A DNA stretch of 64,000 nt from Clostridium thermarum. Lineage in GTDB: Bacteria > Bacillota > Clostridia > Clostridiales > Clostridiaceae. A program made the position numbers and the translations under genes. This document shows positions 56,473 to 64,000 of the stretch, piece after piece. The stretch is taken from NCBI RefSeq assembly GCF_006351925.1, contig NZ_CP040924.1:552501-616500 (forward strand), given 5' to 3'. The notes under the pieces are model-generated. The model did not search any database and was not told the origin of the DNA. It worked only from the letters and a program-made list of their open reading frames with translations. The first letter of the stretch is position 1, and each line of letters begins with the position of its first letter.

Positions 56473-57489
56473 TTGGCAACAACCATACGAGATATAGCTA
56501 AGCTTGCAGGGGTCTCCATATCTACAGTATCCAGGGTAATCAGTGACAGTCCCAGAATTTCCGATGAAACAAAGAAAAGGATACGGGAGATATTGAAAGA
56601 GACGAATTATGTGCCCAACAGCACAGCTAAACAGCTAGTTATGAAAAGTAATTTCAACATAGGTTTTTTGTTTAACTCACACAGCAGTAACGTGCTGGTG
56701 GACTTTTACTTCTATAACATGATAGGTGGACTGCAAAGTGTTGTCTTATCCAATAATTATGAATTGACCATTTGTGATTTCAGCTATTTGGATCCTTCAG
56801 AGAACTTGTTGGAGCGCTTTGTTTATAATAGAAAAGTAGATGGTGTAATCCTCCATGTATCTATGGTAAATGCTGAGATTATATCAAAACTCAACGAAAT
56901 TGATTTTCCCTACGTGATAATAGGAAATCCTAATATAGATATTGAGAGTACATGGGTAGATTTTGACAATACTACCGCAGGAGAATTAGCCTGTGAACGG
57001 CTGTATGAAAGGGGCTACAAGAAGGTAGCTTTTATAGCGGGATCAAAGGAAGAGGTAATTTCAAATCAGCGTATTGAAGGCTATAAAAAATGCTTAAAAA
57101 AGTTGAAGGTTGAAGTAGATCCTCAATATATCATCAATACTATGGGAACAGATGTGGATGGCTATGAGTCTCTGAAAAAACTCCTAAGTCTGGAGTCACC
57201 GCCGGATGCTGTCATTTCCATAAATAATTACACTGCCTTTGGTGCTATAAGAGCAATAAATGAGTTATCTATAAAAGTTCCTGAGGAGCTAGGAGTCATA
57301 GCTTTTGACAATTTCCCACTGGCACCGTATATTTCACCGGCACTTACATCCATAGATATAGACACCTTTAAACTTGGAGAAAGAGCCAGTGAGTTATTAA
57401 TGGAAAAGGTTAAAAATAGCTGTAAGCATCATAAATATGAAAAAATAGTACCAAATATCATTTTACGGGTTTCAGATGCCCGCAAATAA
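56473..57489 (+). CDS. LacI-family transcriptional regulator
   Basis: 338 residues. LacI helix-turn-helix (2-50: TTIRDIAKLAGVSISTVSRV, then NYVPNSTAKQL hinge) and a sugar-sensing domain (60-330, with GVIAFDNFPLAPYISPALTSIDID). The start is TTG 56473 after AGAGGTGG. It lies between galM and the beta-1,3-glucanase gene on the same strand; the glucanase is the likely target, with ATGGAA-N5-TTCCAT (57578-57594) as a possible operator. The inducer is unknown. Confidence 0.93.
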   Translation: MATTIRDIAKLAGVSISTVSRVISDSPRISDETKKRIREILKETNYVPNSTAKQLVMKSNFNIGFLFNSHSSNVLVDFYFYNMIGGLQSVVLSNNYELTICDFSYLDPSENLLERFVYNRKVDGVILHVSMVNAEIISKLNEIDFPYVIIGNPNIDIESTWVDFDNTTAGELACERLYERGYKKVAFIAGSKEEVISNQRIEGYKKCLKKLKVEVDPQYIINTMGTDVDGYESLKKLLSLESPPDAVISINNYTAFGAIRAINELSIKVPEELGVIAFDNFPLAPYISPALTSIDIDTFKLGERASELLMEKVKNSCKHHKYEKIVPNIILRVSDARK

Positions 57490-57500
57490 TTGTAAAAATC

Positions 57501-57526
57501 ACCTGTCACGTCGGCAGGTTTATTTT
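57501..57526 (+). terminator. terminator after the LacI gene
   Basis: ACCTG and CAGGT arms around TCACGTCGG, followed by TTATTTTTG. Short stem. Confidence 0.5.
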
Positions 57527-57577
57527 TGTTACGGAATGTATTGTAATTTTAAAAATAATAGGGTATTATATAAGTAA

Positions 57578-57594
57578 ATGGAAATATATTCCAT
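57578..57594. promoter_or_regulatory. dyad upstream of the GH81 gene
   Basis: ATGGAA and TTCCAT around ATATA. Candidate operator for the preceding LacI-family protein; not close to the usual CG-centred LacI operators. Confidence 0.3.
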
Positions 57595-57759
57595 ATATCG
57601 TGATTTTATCTGCACAACAGATTCTTTTGTGTAATCAAATTGCTTATCCTTAACCTGACGATTCATATTGTTTTTCAACATAAATTTATTTACTTCCCTA
57701 ATAACTTATAAAAAGTACATAAGCTCTGATCCCTAAATGACAAAGCTTTATGGGTAAAA

Positions 57760-57792
57760 AAACAACGTTTTCAGAAACTGAAAGTTGTTTTT
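57760..57792 (+). promoter_or_regulatory. leader hairpin just before the GH81 ribosome site
   Basis: AAACAACGTTTTCAG pairs with CTGAAAGTTGTTT with a 3-base loop and a bulge, followed by TTTAAAAA, 10 bases before GAGGAGG. The shape is that of an intrinsic terminator, so it may attenuate the glucanase gene. Confidence 0.5.
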
Positions 57793-57816
57793 AAAAATAT
57801 ACGAGGAGGTAATATT

Positions 57817-60744
57817 TTGAGAAAAACAAGAAAAAAGCTACTCACTGCATCCTGTCTTACCCTATCTATGCTGCTTAGTGCTTTTACAAATGGGGTGGCC
57901 GTAAAGGCTGCCACCGTTAGTGTAGGTCTGGGCAGTTATACCGACACTGCACCCTCAGGCCTAGCACTGCCGCCCTCAACTATTTACAAAACCTCAAACT
58001 TAACAGGGGCTATACCTACTACCAGTTGGGAGAGTTCAGTACTATGGACTCAATATTCTGAACCGATGTTTGCCCATCCACTTAGCTATAAGGCATCTTC
58101 TTCAGGATTAGAAGTAGGAAGACCAGTTGGCGGTGGAGGTGGGATAGCTTACTTCTACGGACATACTGTTGATTACAAAATGCAGATGAGCAATGCAACA
58201 ACCTTTGCTGATGCAAAAGCGGAGAAAGTTACTGACTGGACAACGGATATTGTAATGGCTAACGGCGCAAATAATTTTAAGGCTACTCTTGTCAAAGGAA
58301 GTCCATATACTTATTACACTTTTACAGGAGGTAATCCAAGACTGGTATTCAATTCAACTCCAACAGTATTTTACGGGAACTCCGGAACCCAGTATCTTGG
58401 AATAACCGTCAATGGTAAAAACTATGGTCTGTTTGCTCCTGCAGGAGCTACCTGGAGCGGAATAGGTACAAGTACCATAACCTGTAATTTACCGGCAGGC
58501 AAAACCTATTTCTCAACTGCTGTATTACCGGATAGCAGCTCGGCTGCTTTCTCCTATTTTCAGGCCAGAGCTTATGCCTTTGTAACGGATACAAAAGTCA
58601 GCTGGACCTTTAATGAAGCGGCCAGTGTGTTAACTACCACCTTTACTTTCACAACCACCGCTAAAGAAGGTTCAAACCTTGATACCATAATAGCCTTGTA
58701 TCCCCATCAATGGAGAAACAACACTGCAATCAGTCCTTTAACATATACCTACCCCAGCATCCGAGGTCAAATGAAAACTATTTCAGGCAGAAGCTTTACC
58801 ACAACCTATAACTATAACGGTATACTCCCTAATCTTCCGGACAATGGCACCTATAACAAAGCAACTTTAAACAGCTATGTAGAAGAAGTTAAAAATGAAC
58901 CTAATCCATTAAGTGCTACAGATACCTACTGGAATGGAAAGCAGTTAGGAAAGATAGCACAAATACTTCCTATAGCTGAACAGGTAGGAAATACATCTGC
59001 GGCGACCTACTTCTTAAATCTTTTAAAGAGCAACCTGGAAAACTGGTTTAAGTATAATGCCGGCGAAGGTTCCCGTTATTTCTATAGAAATGATCAATGG
59101 GGAACCCTGATTGGGGTAGAACCAAGCTACGGTACCAATGACCAAATAAATGACCATCATTTTCACTATGGGTATTTTATAAATGCAGCAGCCCATATAG
59201 CTTTGAGAGACAAGACCTGGGCATCAAGCAGTAACTGGGGTGGAATGGTTAACTTATTAATAAAAGATATAGCAAACTGGGATAGAAATGATACCGCATA
59301 TCCATTCTTGAGAGGCTTTGATCCATATGAAGGACACTCCTGGGCATCCGGACACTCACTATTTGCAGATGGAAATAATCAAGAGTCTTCTTCTGAAGCA
59401 ATCAATGCTTGGCAGTCCATCATTCTTTGGGGAGAAGCCACTGGAAATAAGACCATAAGAGATTTGGGTATTTACCTTTATACCACAGAAGTTCAAGCTA
59501 TTAATAACTATTGGTTCGATATATATAATGATATCTTTCATCCAAGCTATGGACATGAATATGCATCAATGGTATGGGGAGGAAAATATACTCATGAAAT
59601 ATGGTGGGCAGGAACAGCGGCAGAAGTTCATGGAATAAACTTCTTGCCTATAACCGGAGGCTCCCTATACTTAGGTACAGATCCTAACTACGTCAAGAAA
59701 AACTATGACGAGTTGTACAGAGAGATGGGTAATGCGGAACCGGATAAATGGCAGGATATTATCTACTCATACCTGGCCCTATATGACCCAGCCCTTGCAC
59801 TAAGCAAATGGAATGGAAACATATCTCCGGAAGCCGGTGAAACAAAAGCTCATACCTGTCATTGGATTCATAACCTGAACGGTATGGGAACTCCTGACTT
59901 TACGGTTAGGGCAAATACCGCCTTATATGCAGTGTTTAAGAAGGGGACTACTAAGACTTATGTGGCCTATAACCCAGCTAACACTGCTAAAACTGTAACT
60001 TTCACCGATGGCTATGTCTTAAATGTACCTGCAAATTCTATGGCTACATCTAATGGTTCAACTACTCCGCCGGTAAATAACTATACAACTATACCTGGAA
60101 AAATAGAGGCTGAGAACTATAATGCCATGAGCGGAGTTCAAACGGAAAGCTGTGTAGAGGGCGGATTAAATGTAGGCTGGATAGATACCGGTGACTGGAT
60201 GGATTACAACATCAATGTTCCTACAGCTGGTACCTATACAGTATCCTACAGGGTAGCAAGCACCAGCGCAGCAGGTTCCATACAGCTTAGAAACGGAGCT
60301 GCAGTTTTGGCCACAACAGTGGTACCAAACACTGGAGACTGGCAGGCATGGACAACAGTAACTGCAACAGTTAACCTAACTGTGGGTAATCAGACATTGA
60401 GGCTATATGCAGCATCCGGCGGCTTCAATGTGAACTGGATACAGTTTGATGCCGGCAGCAATAACGGTGGCGGTCAGTCTGGAGATTTTAATTACTCTTT
60501 TGCTAAACAAAGCTCCAGTACTGCAAGAATAACCTTTACTCCAACCTACGGCACTTCAAGTTATGTCATACTTCATTACATCGTAAACAATGGAACACAG
60601 CTGAATGTTTATATGACAAGCAGCGGCAGTTCATGGATCTATGATATTACCGGTCTATCCTCAGGAGCTACAGTAAAATACCAGTTTACCTATGTTAAAG
60701 GTGGCGCCCAGTACGACTCTGCTTGGTATACGAATACCTTCTAA
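57817..60744 (+). CDS. secreted endo-beta-1,3-glucanase GH81-CBM6-CBM56
   Basis: 975 residues. Signal peptide ends near VKAA (about 31). GH81 catalytic region lies at about 45-740, with DQINDHHFHYGYF holding the catalytic Asp and GHSWASGHSLFADGNNQESSSEAINAW holding the Glu pair. A CBM6-type module follows at about 755-885 (GKIEAENYNAM...GWIDTGDWMDYNI, NWIQFD), then a C-terminal CBM56-type beta-1,3-glucan-binding module (NYSFAKQSSSTARITF, YDSAWYTNTF). It degrades callose, fungal wall glucan or laminarin outside the cell. The start is TTG 57817 behind GAGGAGG. No wall anchor is seen, so it should be released. Confidence 0.95.
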   Translation: MRKTRKKLLTASCLTLSMLLSAFTNGVAVKAATVSVGLGSYTDTAPSGLALPPSTIYKTSNLTGAIPTTSWESSVLWTQYSEPMFAHPLSYKASSSGLEVGRPVGGGGGIAYFYGHTVDYKMQMSNATTFADAKAEKVTDWTTDIVMANGANNFKATLVKGSPYTYYTFTGGNPRLVFNSTPTVFYGNSGTQYLGITVNGKNYGLFAPAGATWSGIGTSTITCNLPAGKTYFSTAVLPDSSSAAFSYFQARAYAFVTDTKVSWTFNEAASVLTTTFTFTTTAKEGSNLDTIIALYPHQWRNNTAISPLTYTYPSIRGQMKTISGRSFTTTYNYNGILPNLPDNGTYNKATLNSYVEEVKNEPNPLSATDTYWNGKQLGKIAQILPIAEQVGNTSAATYFLNLLKSNLENWFKYNAGEGSRYFYRNDQWGTLIGVEPSYGTNDQINDHHFHYGYFINAAAHIALRDKTWASSSNWGGMVNLLIKDIANWDRNDTAYPFLRGFDPYEGHSWASGHSLFADGNNQESSSEAINAWQSIILWGEATGNKTIRDLGIYLYTTEVQAINNYWFDIYNDIFHPSYGHEYASMVWGGKYTHEIWWAGTAAEVHGINFLPITGGSLYLGTDPNYVKKNYDELYREMGNAEPDKWQDIIYSYLALYDPALALSKWNGNISPEAGETKAHTCHWIHNLNGMGTPDFTVRANTALYAVFKKGTTKTYVAYNPANTAKTVTFTDGYVLNVPANSMATSNGSTTPPVNNYTTIPGKIEAENYNAMSGVQTESCVEGGLNVGWIDTGDWMDYNINVPTAGTYTVSYRVASTSAAGSIQLRNGAAVLATTVVPNTGDWQAWTTVTATVNLTVGNQTLRLYAASGGFNVNWIQFDAGSNNGGGQSGDFNYSFAKQSSSTARITFTPTYGTSSYVILHYIVNNGTQLNVYMTSSGSSWIYDITGLSSGATVKYQFTYVKGGAQYDSAWYTNTF

Positions 60745-60764
60745 AACAATAATATGCAAAATAG

Positions 60765-60793
60765 AAGAACCTCTCCACGCGAGAGGTTCTTTT
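60765..60793. terminator. bidirectional terminator between GH81 and ltaS-like genes
   Basis: AAGAACCTCTC and GAGAGGTTCTT arms with a 5-base loop, then TTTG. Confidence 0.8.
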
Positions 60794-60818
60794 GTCCATT
60801 AAACAATTGTAATGTCCT

Positions 60819-62834
60819 TTATTGCTGCTGCTTTAATACCTTTGCATAATAGTCAGTCTCCAATATTTTTGTAGAGTAATAGAATTTACTTTCAACTAAA
60901 GCAGAAATAGTCTTTCTATAGCTTTCATCAACTGTAACTCCTTCCGCCGGAATAAATTCACCGGTCTGGGAGTTATAACGCCCCTTATCTGTGATAAAGC
61001 TTTTATTCAAGAAGATTACAAGAGGGTCAGAGTCAGAGAAGATATCCCTACCCATAAGTAACCTGGAATCATAATCAAGTCCCATTAAGTTTGATAGGGT
61101 TGGTATGATATCAAGGCTTGAAGAGGGCTTGTCAATGGTTTCGGGTGTCATCCCCTTTGTATATAGAATAAAGGTACTCTTATAAAGTTCAAAGTTTTTC
61201 TCAACTTTATGACCCGCTAACTCCTCAAGGTCCTCATGCTCAAGACCATAGGGATAGTGGTCTGCGCTCAAGGCAATGAGAGTCTTATCTGCTATACCAG
61301 CCAGTTCTAACTGCTTTAATAAGTATTCCATGGCCCTGTCCAACTCTATTTGGCAAGCTAAGTAGGCACGTGCTGCTTCTGAGTAGGGCAAATTTTCTAC
61401 ATAGCTTTTGTTTTTTGCAGACATGCTATTGCCTGAAAAGTCATAAAGCATGTGACCGCTTACCGTCATATAGTAAGTGTGAAAGGGCTGATTATTAATA
61501 TATTCCGGAATAGTTTTTTCCATCATTTCCAGGTCAGATTCCGGCCAGGTTTTCTTTACATCCAGTCCATTGCCAAGAGCTTTGTATTCATAACCCATAT
61601 TTGGATGGGAAAGATCACGGCGGTAGTAGTCAAAGCTGTGGTTGTGATAAGCCTTTGTAATATAATTCAGGCTTCTAAATTGGTTTCCCATGGCAAAAGG
61701 CATATAGTTGCTTGCTGATTTATAATAGCTCCATACACCACTTTTAGGTATGAGGCTGGTAGTGGCAACATACTCACCATCGGAGGTGCTGACTCCCCAA
61801 ATTGGATTGTAGAAGTTTGTAAAGTTATAGCCCTCATGGACCATCTTATATAATGTAGGTGTAAGGTCCTGACGTACAGCATAAGGTGAAAAGGCTTCAG
61901 CAGTGATGAAGATAAGATTGCATCCCTTGTATCTGCCGGTGTAGTCATTTTTTTCAGTAGGCTGCACCTTCCCAAAGTATTGATGCATATTCTTAAGGAC
62001 ATCATCATTTTCTTCTGATATGAGTTTATCAAAATCTATATTTAAAACATTATATTCTATCTCTTTGGGCTTATCTGTATTTTCATTGGGGCTGTCGGGG
62101 TCAAAGGTCTCGGCGCCGTCAGTTTCAGATGGATCCTTATCTCCTGTACTTGGCGAAAGTACAGGTATATCCAGGAAATCTTCTTTTAAAGTAGGTGACC
62201 AGCCCATGACAAGTCTCTGCATATCTAGCCTCATAGTGGTAATCAGACCTAGTTTCTCTACGGAAAGAGCTGGAGAGCTATTATCAAAGTATAGGTCGTA
62301 GGCAGAGTTCTGGTCCCTGCTGCCGGCATATACTGACGAGATACCCAGCAGATAAAACACAATAACTCCACCTGCAAATATTGATCTATACTGCCAGTTT
62401 AATTTTTTGGAAGAAAACAAGTTTTTTCTTAATATAATTATTAAAACAGAAGGTACAAAGAATAATATAATCAAAAATATATTTTTAAAGGTGATGGTTA
62501 AAATATCTCTCCAAAATTCAAAAACCTGAGCGGAGTTGCCAGCAGAATATAAGGTATAGAAAGTTTTAAAAAACTTATAATATACCAGTTGTGAGGAAAA
62601 GATAAGCGCAATCAGTGCCAGAACCACAGAGGATACAATACAGCTTATTTTTGCTTTGAAGAAACTACATATTATATAAAATATAAGTGCAAAAGAGGAT
62701 GAGAAAAGTAAGGTTAAGAAAAATGCAGAAGAAAAAATACCGCCGGTAGTGTTTAACCTTAATAGAGTTTCCATAAAAAATATGGATACTATGAAATAAA
62801 GAGATAGCATAAATGGCTTAGTCTTATTTGACAT
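60819..62834 (-). CDS. LtaS-type lipoteichoic acid synthase / membrane sulfatase-fold phosphoglycerol transferase
   Basis: 671 residues. Five N-terminal membrane segments (within 1-170), an acidic Ser/Pro/Asp linker (about 215-265), and an extracellular sulfatase-fold domain (about 300-625). IFITAEAFSPYAV carries the metal Glu, WGVSTSDGEYVATTSL the catalytic Thr, and SADHYPYG the metal Asp-His pair. It builds polyglycerol-phosphate or a related polymer on the outer membrane face. Start: the ATG at 62834 has AAAGGA at usable distance; the upstream ATG 62846 abuts that sequence. Convergent with GH81, divergent from the next gene. Confidence 0.88.
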   Translation of the reverse strand: MSNKTKPFMLSLYFIVSIFFMETLLRLNTTGGIFSSAFFLTLLFSSSFALIFYIICSFFKAKISCIVSSVVLALIALIFSSQLVYYKFFKTFYTLYSAGNSAQVFEFWRDILTITFKNIFLIILFFVPSVLIIILRKNLFSSKKLNWQYRSIFAGGVIVFYLLGISSVYAGSRDQNSAYDLYFDNSSPALSVEKLGLITTMRLDMQRLVMGWSPTLKEDFLDIPVLSPSTGDKDPSETDGAETFDPDSPNENTDKPKEIEYNVLNIDFDKLISEENDDVLKNMHQYFGKVQPTEKNDYTGRYKGCNLIFITAEAFSPYAVRQDLTPTLYKMVHEGYNFTNFYNPIWGVSTSDGEYVATTSLIPKSGVWSYYKSASNYMPFAMGNQFRSLNYITKAYHNHSFDYYRRDLSHPNMGYEYKALGNGLDVKKTWPESDLEMMEKTIPEYINNQPFHTYYMTVSGHMLYDFSGNSMSAKNKSYVENLPYSEAARAYLACQIELDRAMEYLLKQLELAGIADKTLIALSADHYPYGLEHEDLEELAGHKVEKNFELYKSTFILYTKGMTPETIDKPSSSLDIIPTLSNLMGLDYDSRLLMGRDIFSDSDPLVIFLNKSFITDKGRYNSQTGEFIPAEGVTVDESYRKTISALVESKFYYSTKILETDYYAKVLKQQQ

Positions 62835-63021
62835 TTCCACAGACATCCTTTCAGAAGAGATTTATGAATACTCATAATATAACTATAACACATTTCCCGG
62901 GTATTAGACATGTATAGTTTGGAAATATTATCTGGATTTGAACTATTGACTAAGGTTTGTGCTTTAATGTAGACTGTGATAAAAACTATAAAATAAAATC
63001 AGTGGAGGAGAGGTGAGTGGA

Positions 63022-63669
63022 TTGGAAAAGTTTACTGTACCAGGCTTGGATCACTTACAGGAAATTCAGCTGTACATATATGATGAGGACAAAATTTCCT
63101 ATGGAGGAAATCAGTACTGGTTCCCAAAGAAGTTTCATCAGCTAAGTGGTTGTGGACCCATTGCCGCTGCAAATATAACCGCGTATCTGGCTATAAATTT
63201 TGCCGATAAGTATATGCCCTTATATCCCTATAAAGGTAATATAAATAAGAAGGAATTTCTTCCACATATGATAGAGGTTCGTAAATATGTAGTACCGGGT
63301 TGGCGAGGGCTTACATCTGTCCATAAATTTGCAGACAATACAATGGCCTACGCAAGTGAAAAAGGTATTTCCTTAGTACCTCATATCCTGGAGGATGATA
63401 CAGTTAATATTATGGAGGCTGTACAATTTATATCACAGGCACTGGAACAAAGGTTGCCTGTTGCTATACTGGTATTAACTCATCCTATTAAGGAGTTGGA
63501 AGAGTATGTATGGCACTGGATGACCATAACTCACCTGAAACTTAATCCTGCAGATAATAAATTTTATATTACAACCTCATCTTATGGTGAGCGTCATGAA
63601 GTAAATTTTGATTTGCTTTGGAATAATAGAAGGAAAAAGGATCATATAAAGCTTGCATATTTTACTTGA
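63022..63669 (+). CDS. C39-like (papain-fold) cysteine peptidase family protein, cytoplasmic
   Basis: About 215 residues. The Cys motif is QLSGCGPIAAANI (residues about 39-51), and the likely catalytic His is in VWHWMTITHL near residue 165, spaced as in C39/butirosin-type peptidases. There is no signal peptide and no transporter domain, unlike bacteriocin-processing C39 proteins. TTG 63022 lies 7 bases after GAGAGGTG; GTG 63013 is an alternative. Substrate unknown. Other papain-fold functions, such as acyl transfer, are possible. Confidence 0.7.
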   Translation: MEKFTVPGLDHLQEIQLYIYDEDKISYGGNQYWFPKKFHQLSGCGPIAAANITAYLAINFADKYMPLYPYKGNINKKEFLPHMIEVRKYVVPGWRGLTSVHKFADNTMAYASEKGISLVPHILEDDTVNIMEAVQFISQALEQRLPVAILVLTHPIKELEEYVWHWMTITHLKLNPADNKFYITTSSYGERHEVNFDLLWNNRRKKDHIKLAYFT

Positions 63670-63693
63670 TAGCAATATTATAGACATTAGGAC

Positions 63694-63727
63694 ATTTAAG
63701 GTTCATTTAAGGTCCTTGTGATACAAT
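63694..63727 (+). promoter_or_regulatory. promoter with an 11-bp-spaced direct-repeat activator box, copy 2
   Basis: ATTTAAGGTTCATTTAAGG (63694-63712), 9 bases, TACAAT (63722-63727). The box differs at one base from that at 26010-26028, with the same distance to the -10. Confidence 0.6.
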
Positions 63728-63824
63728 ATTAAAGTGGATATGGACCTGGATTTATAATAAGTAGTGTTGTTATTTTACAAAGACACAATTCCCAAATATA
63801 ACCTAAGAAAGGTGAGGAAGCGAC

Positions 63825-64000
63825 TTGAAAAAATTGATTAACGGAAAAGGGACATTGGCTGCTATGATTTCAGCAGTAATTATAATTACTGCAGGTGTAC
63901 TTATCTATATGGCTAAGACATCATCAAATCCAGAAAACACAGAGACACCATCTGCAAAGACAGAAGATACTATAGTTGGACGAGTTGGTGAAGTAGCTAT
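63825..64000 (+). CDS. membrane-anchored protein, N-terminus only (possibly a PrsA/SurA-like foldase)
   Basis: Starts at TTG 63825 behind GGTGAGG and runs off the window after 58 codons. A membrane anchor (about 11-29: TLAAMISAVIIITAGVLIYM) follows a short basic tail; then come a Ser/Thr/Glu-rich tether and IVGRVGEVA. The last motif resembles the start of SurA_N/PrsA chaperone domains (xVNGxxIT), but too little is present to decide; an HtrA protease is another possibility given the shared promoter box. Confidence 0.6.
   Translation, partial: MKKLINGKGTLAAMISAVIIITAGVLIYMAKTSSNPENTETPSAKTEDTIVGRVGEVA

Overview
The window reads as a stretch of chromosome from an AT-rich, Gram-positive, plant-polysaccharide-degrading Clostridium-type bacterium. 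The evidence is AT-rich coding sequence, strong GGAGG-type ribosome binding sites, frequent TTG/GTG starts, clostridial cell-wall-binding repeats (CWB2) on a secreted xylanase, a GntR-LacI-type AraR, and LplABC/YesMN-type sugar uptake systems. I do not name a species.

Layout. 1-1.4 kb: a BlaI/M56 sensor-repressor pair, cut by the left edge, with two BlaI operators. 1.5-17 kb: a xylan block. It holds a deacetylase-fold protein, an intracellular GH10 xylanase, a 1405-residue secreted CBM22-CBM22-GH10-CBM9-CBM9-CWB2 xylanase, a response regulator/histidine kinase/response regulator set, and a substrate-binding protein with two permeases for oligosaccharide import. 17.2-22.1 kb: a TetR regulator with an ABC ATPase and a 1120-codon FtsX-type permease. 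22.2-26.2 kb: a GH3 enzyme beside decayed glycosidase genes and an HtrA remnant. 26.3-27.2 kb: five tRNA genes and a candidate small RNA. 27.2-31.7 kb: a chemoreceptor, a LysM glucosaminidase and glycerol kinase with an attenuator-like leader. 31.9-37.9 kb: an aldo/keto reductase, a small membrane protein, lipoate ligase, a DMT exporter, an AraC regulator and two more gene remnants. 38-41 kb: a GH3 beta-glucosidase followed by a wrecked GH30 gene. 41.2-49.7 kb: an arabinan/oligosaccharide locus with an ArsR-type regulator, an ABC importer, GH2 and GH43 enzymes, and decayed flanking genes. 49.8-56.2 kb: the arabinose operon araK-araR-araD-araA, divergent from galM. 56.4-60.7 kb: a LacI regulator and a secreted GH81-CBM6-CBM56 beta-1,3-glucanase. 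60.8-64 kb: an LtaS-type lipoteichoic acid synthase, a C39-like cysteine peptidase, and the start of a membrane-anchored protein.

Working together. Secreted enzymes cut xylan, arabinan and beta-1,3-glucan. Two binding-protein importers lacking their own ATPase probably share one encoded elsewhere. Cytoplasmic GH10, GH3 and GH2 enzymes finish the oligomers, and AraA/AraK/AraD pass arabinose to the pentose phosphate pathway.

The most unusual aspects are these. At least eight gene remnants, half of them glycosidase or lectin genes, lie between intact genes and show ongoing loss of carbohydrate-degrading functions. A plausible small RNA has a C-rich anti-Shine-Dalgarno terminator loop. A promoter box with identical geometry stands before the HtrA remnant and before the last gene. 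The xylanase uses CWB2 rather than SLH anchoring. I found no CRISPR array, no intact insertion sequence, no phage and no clear novel defence system.
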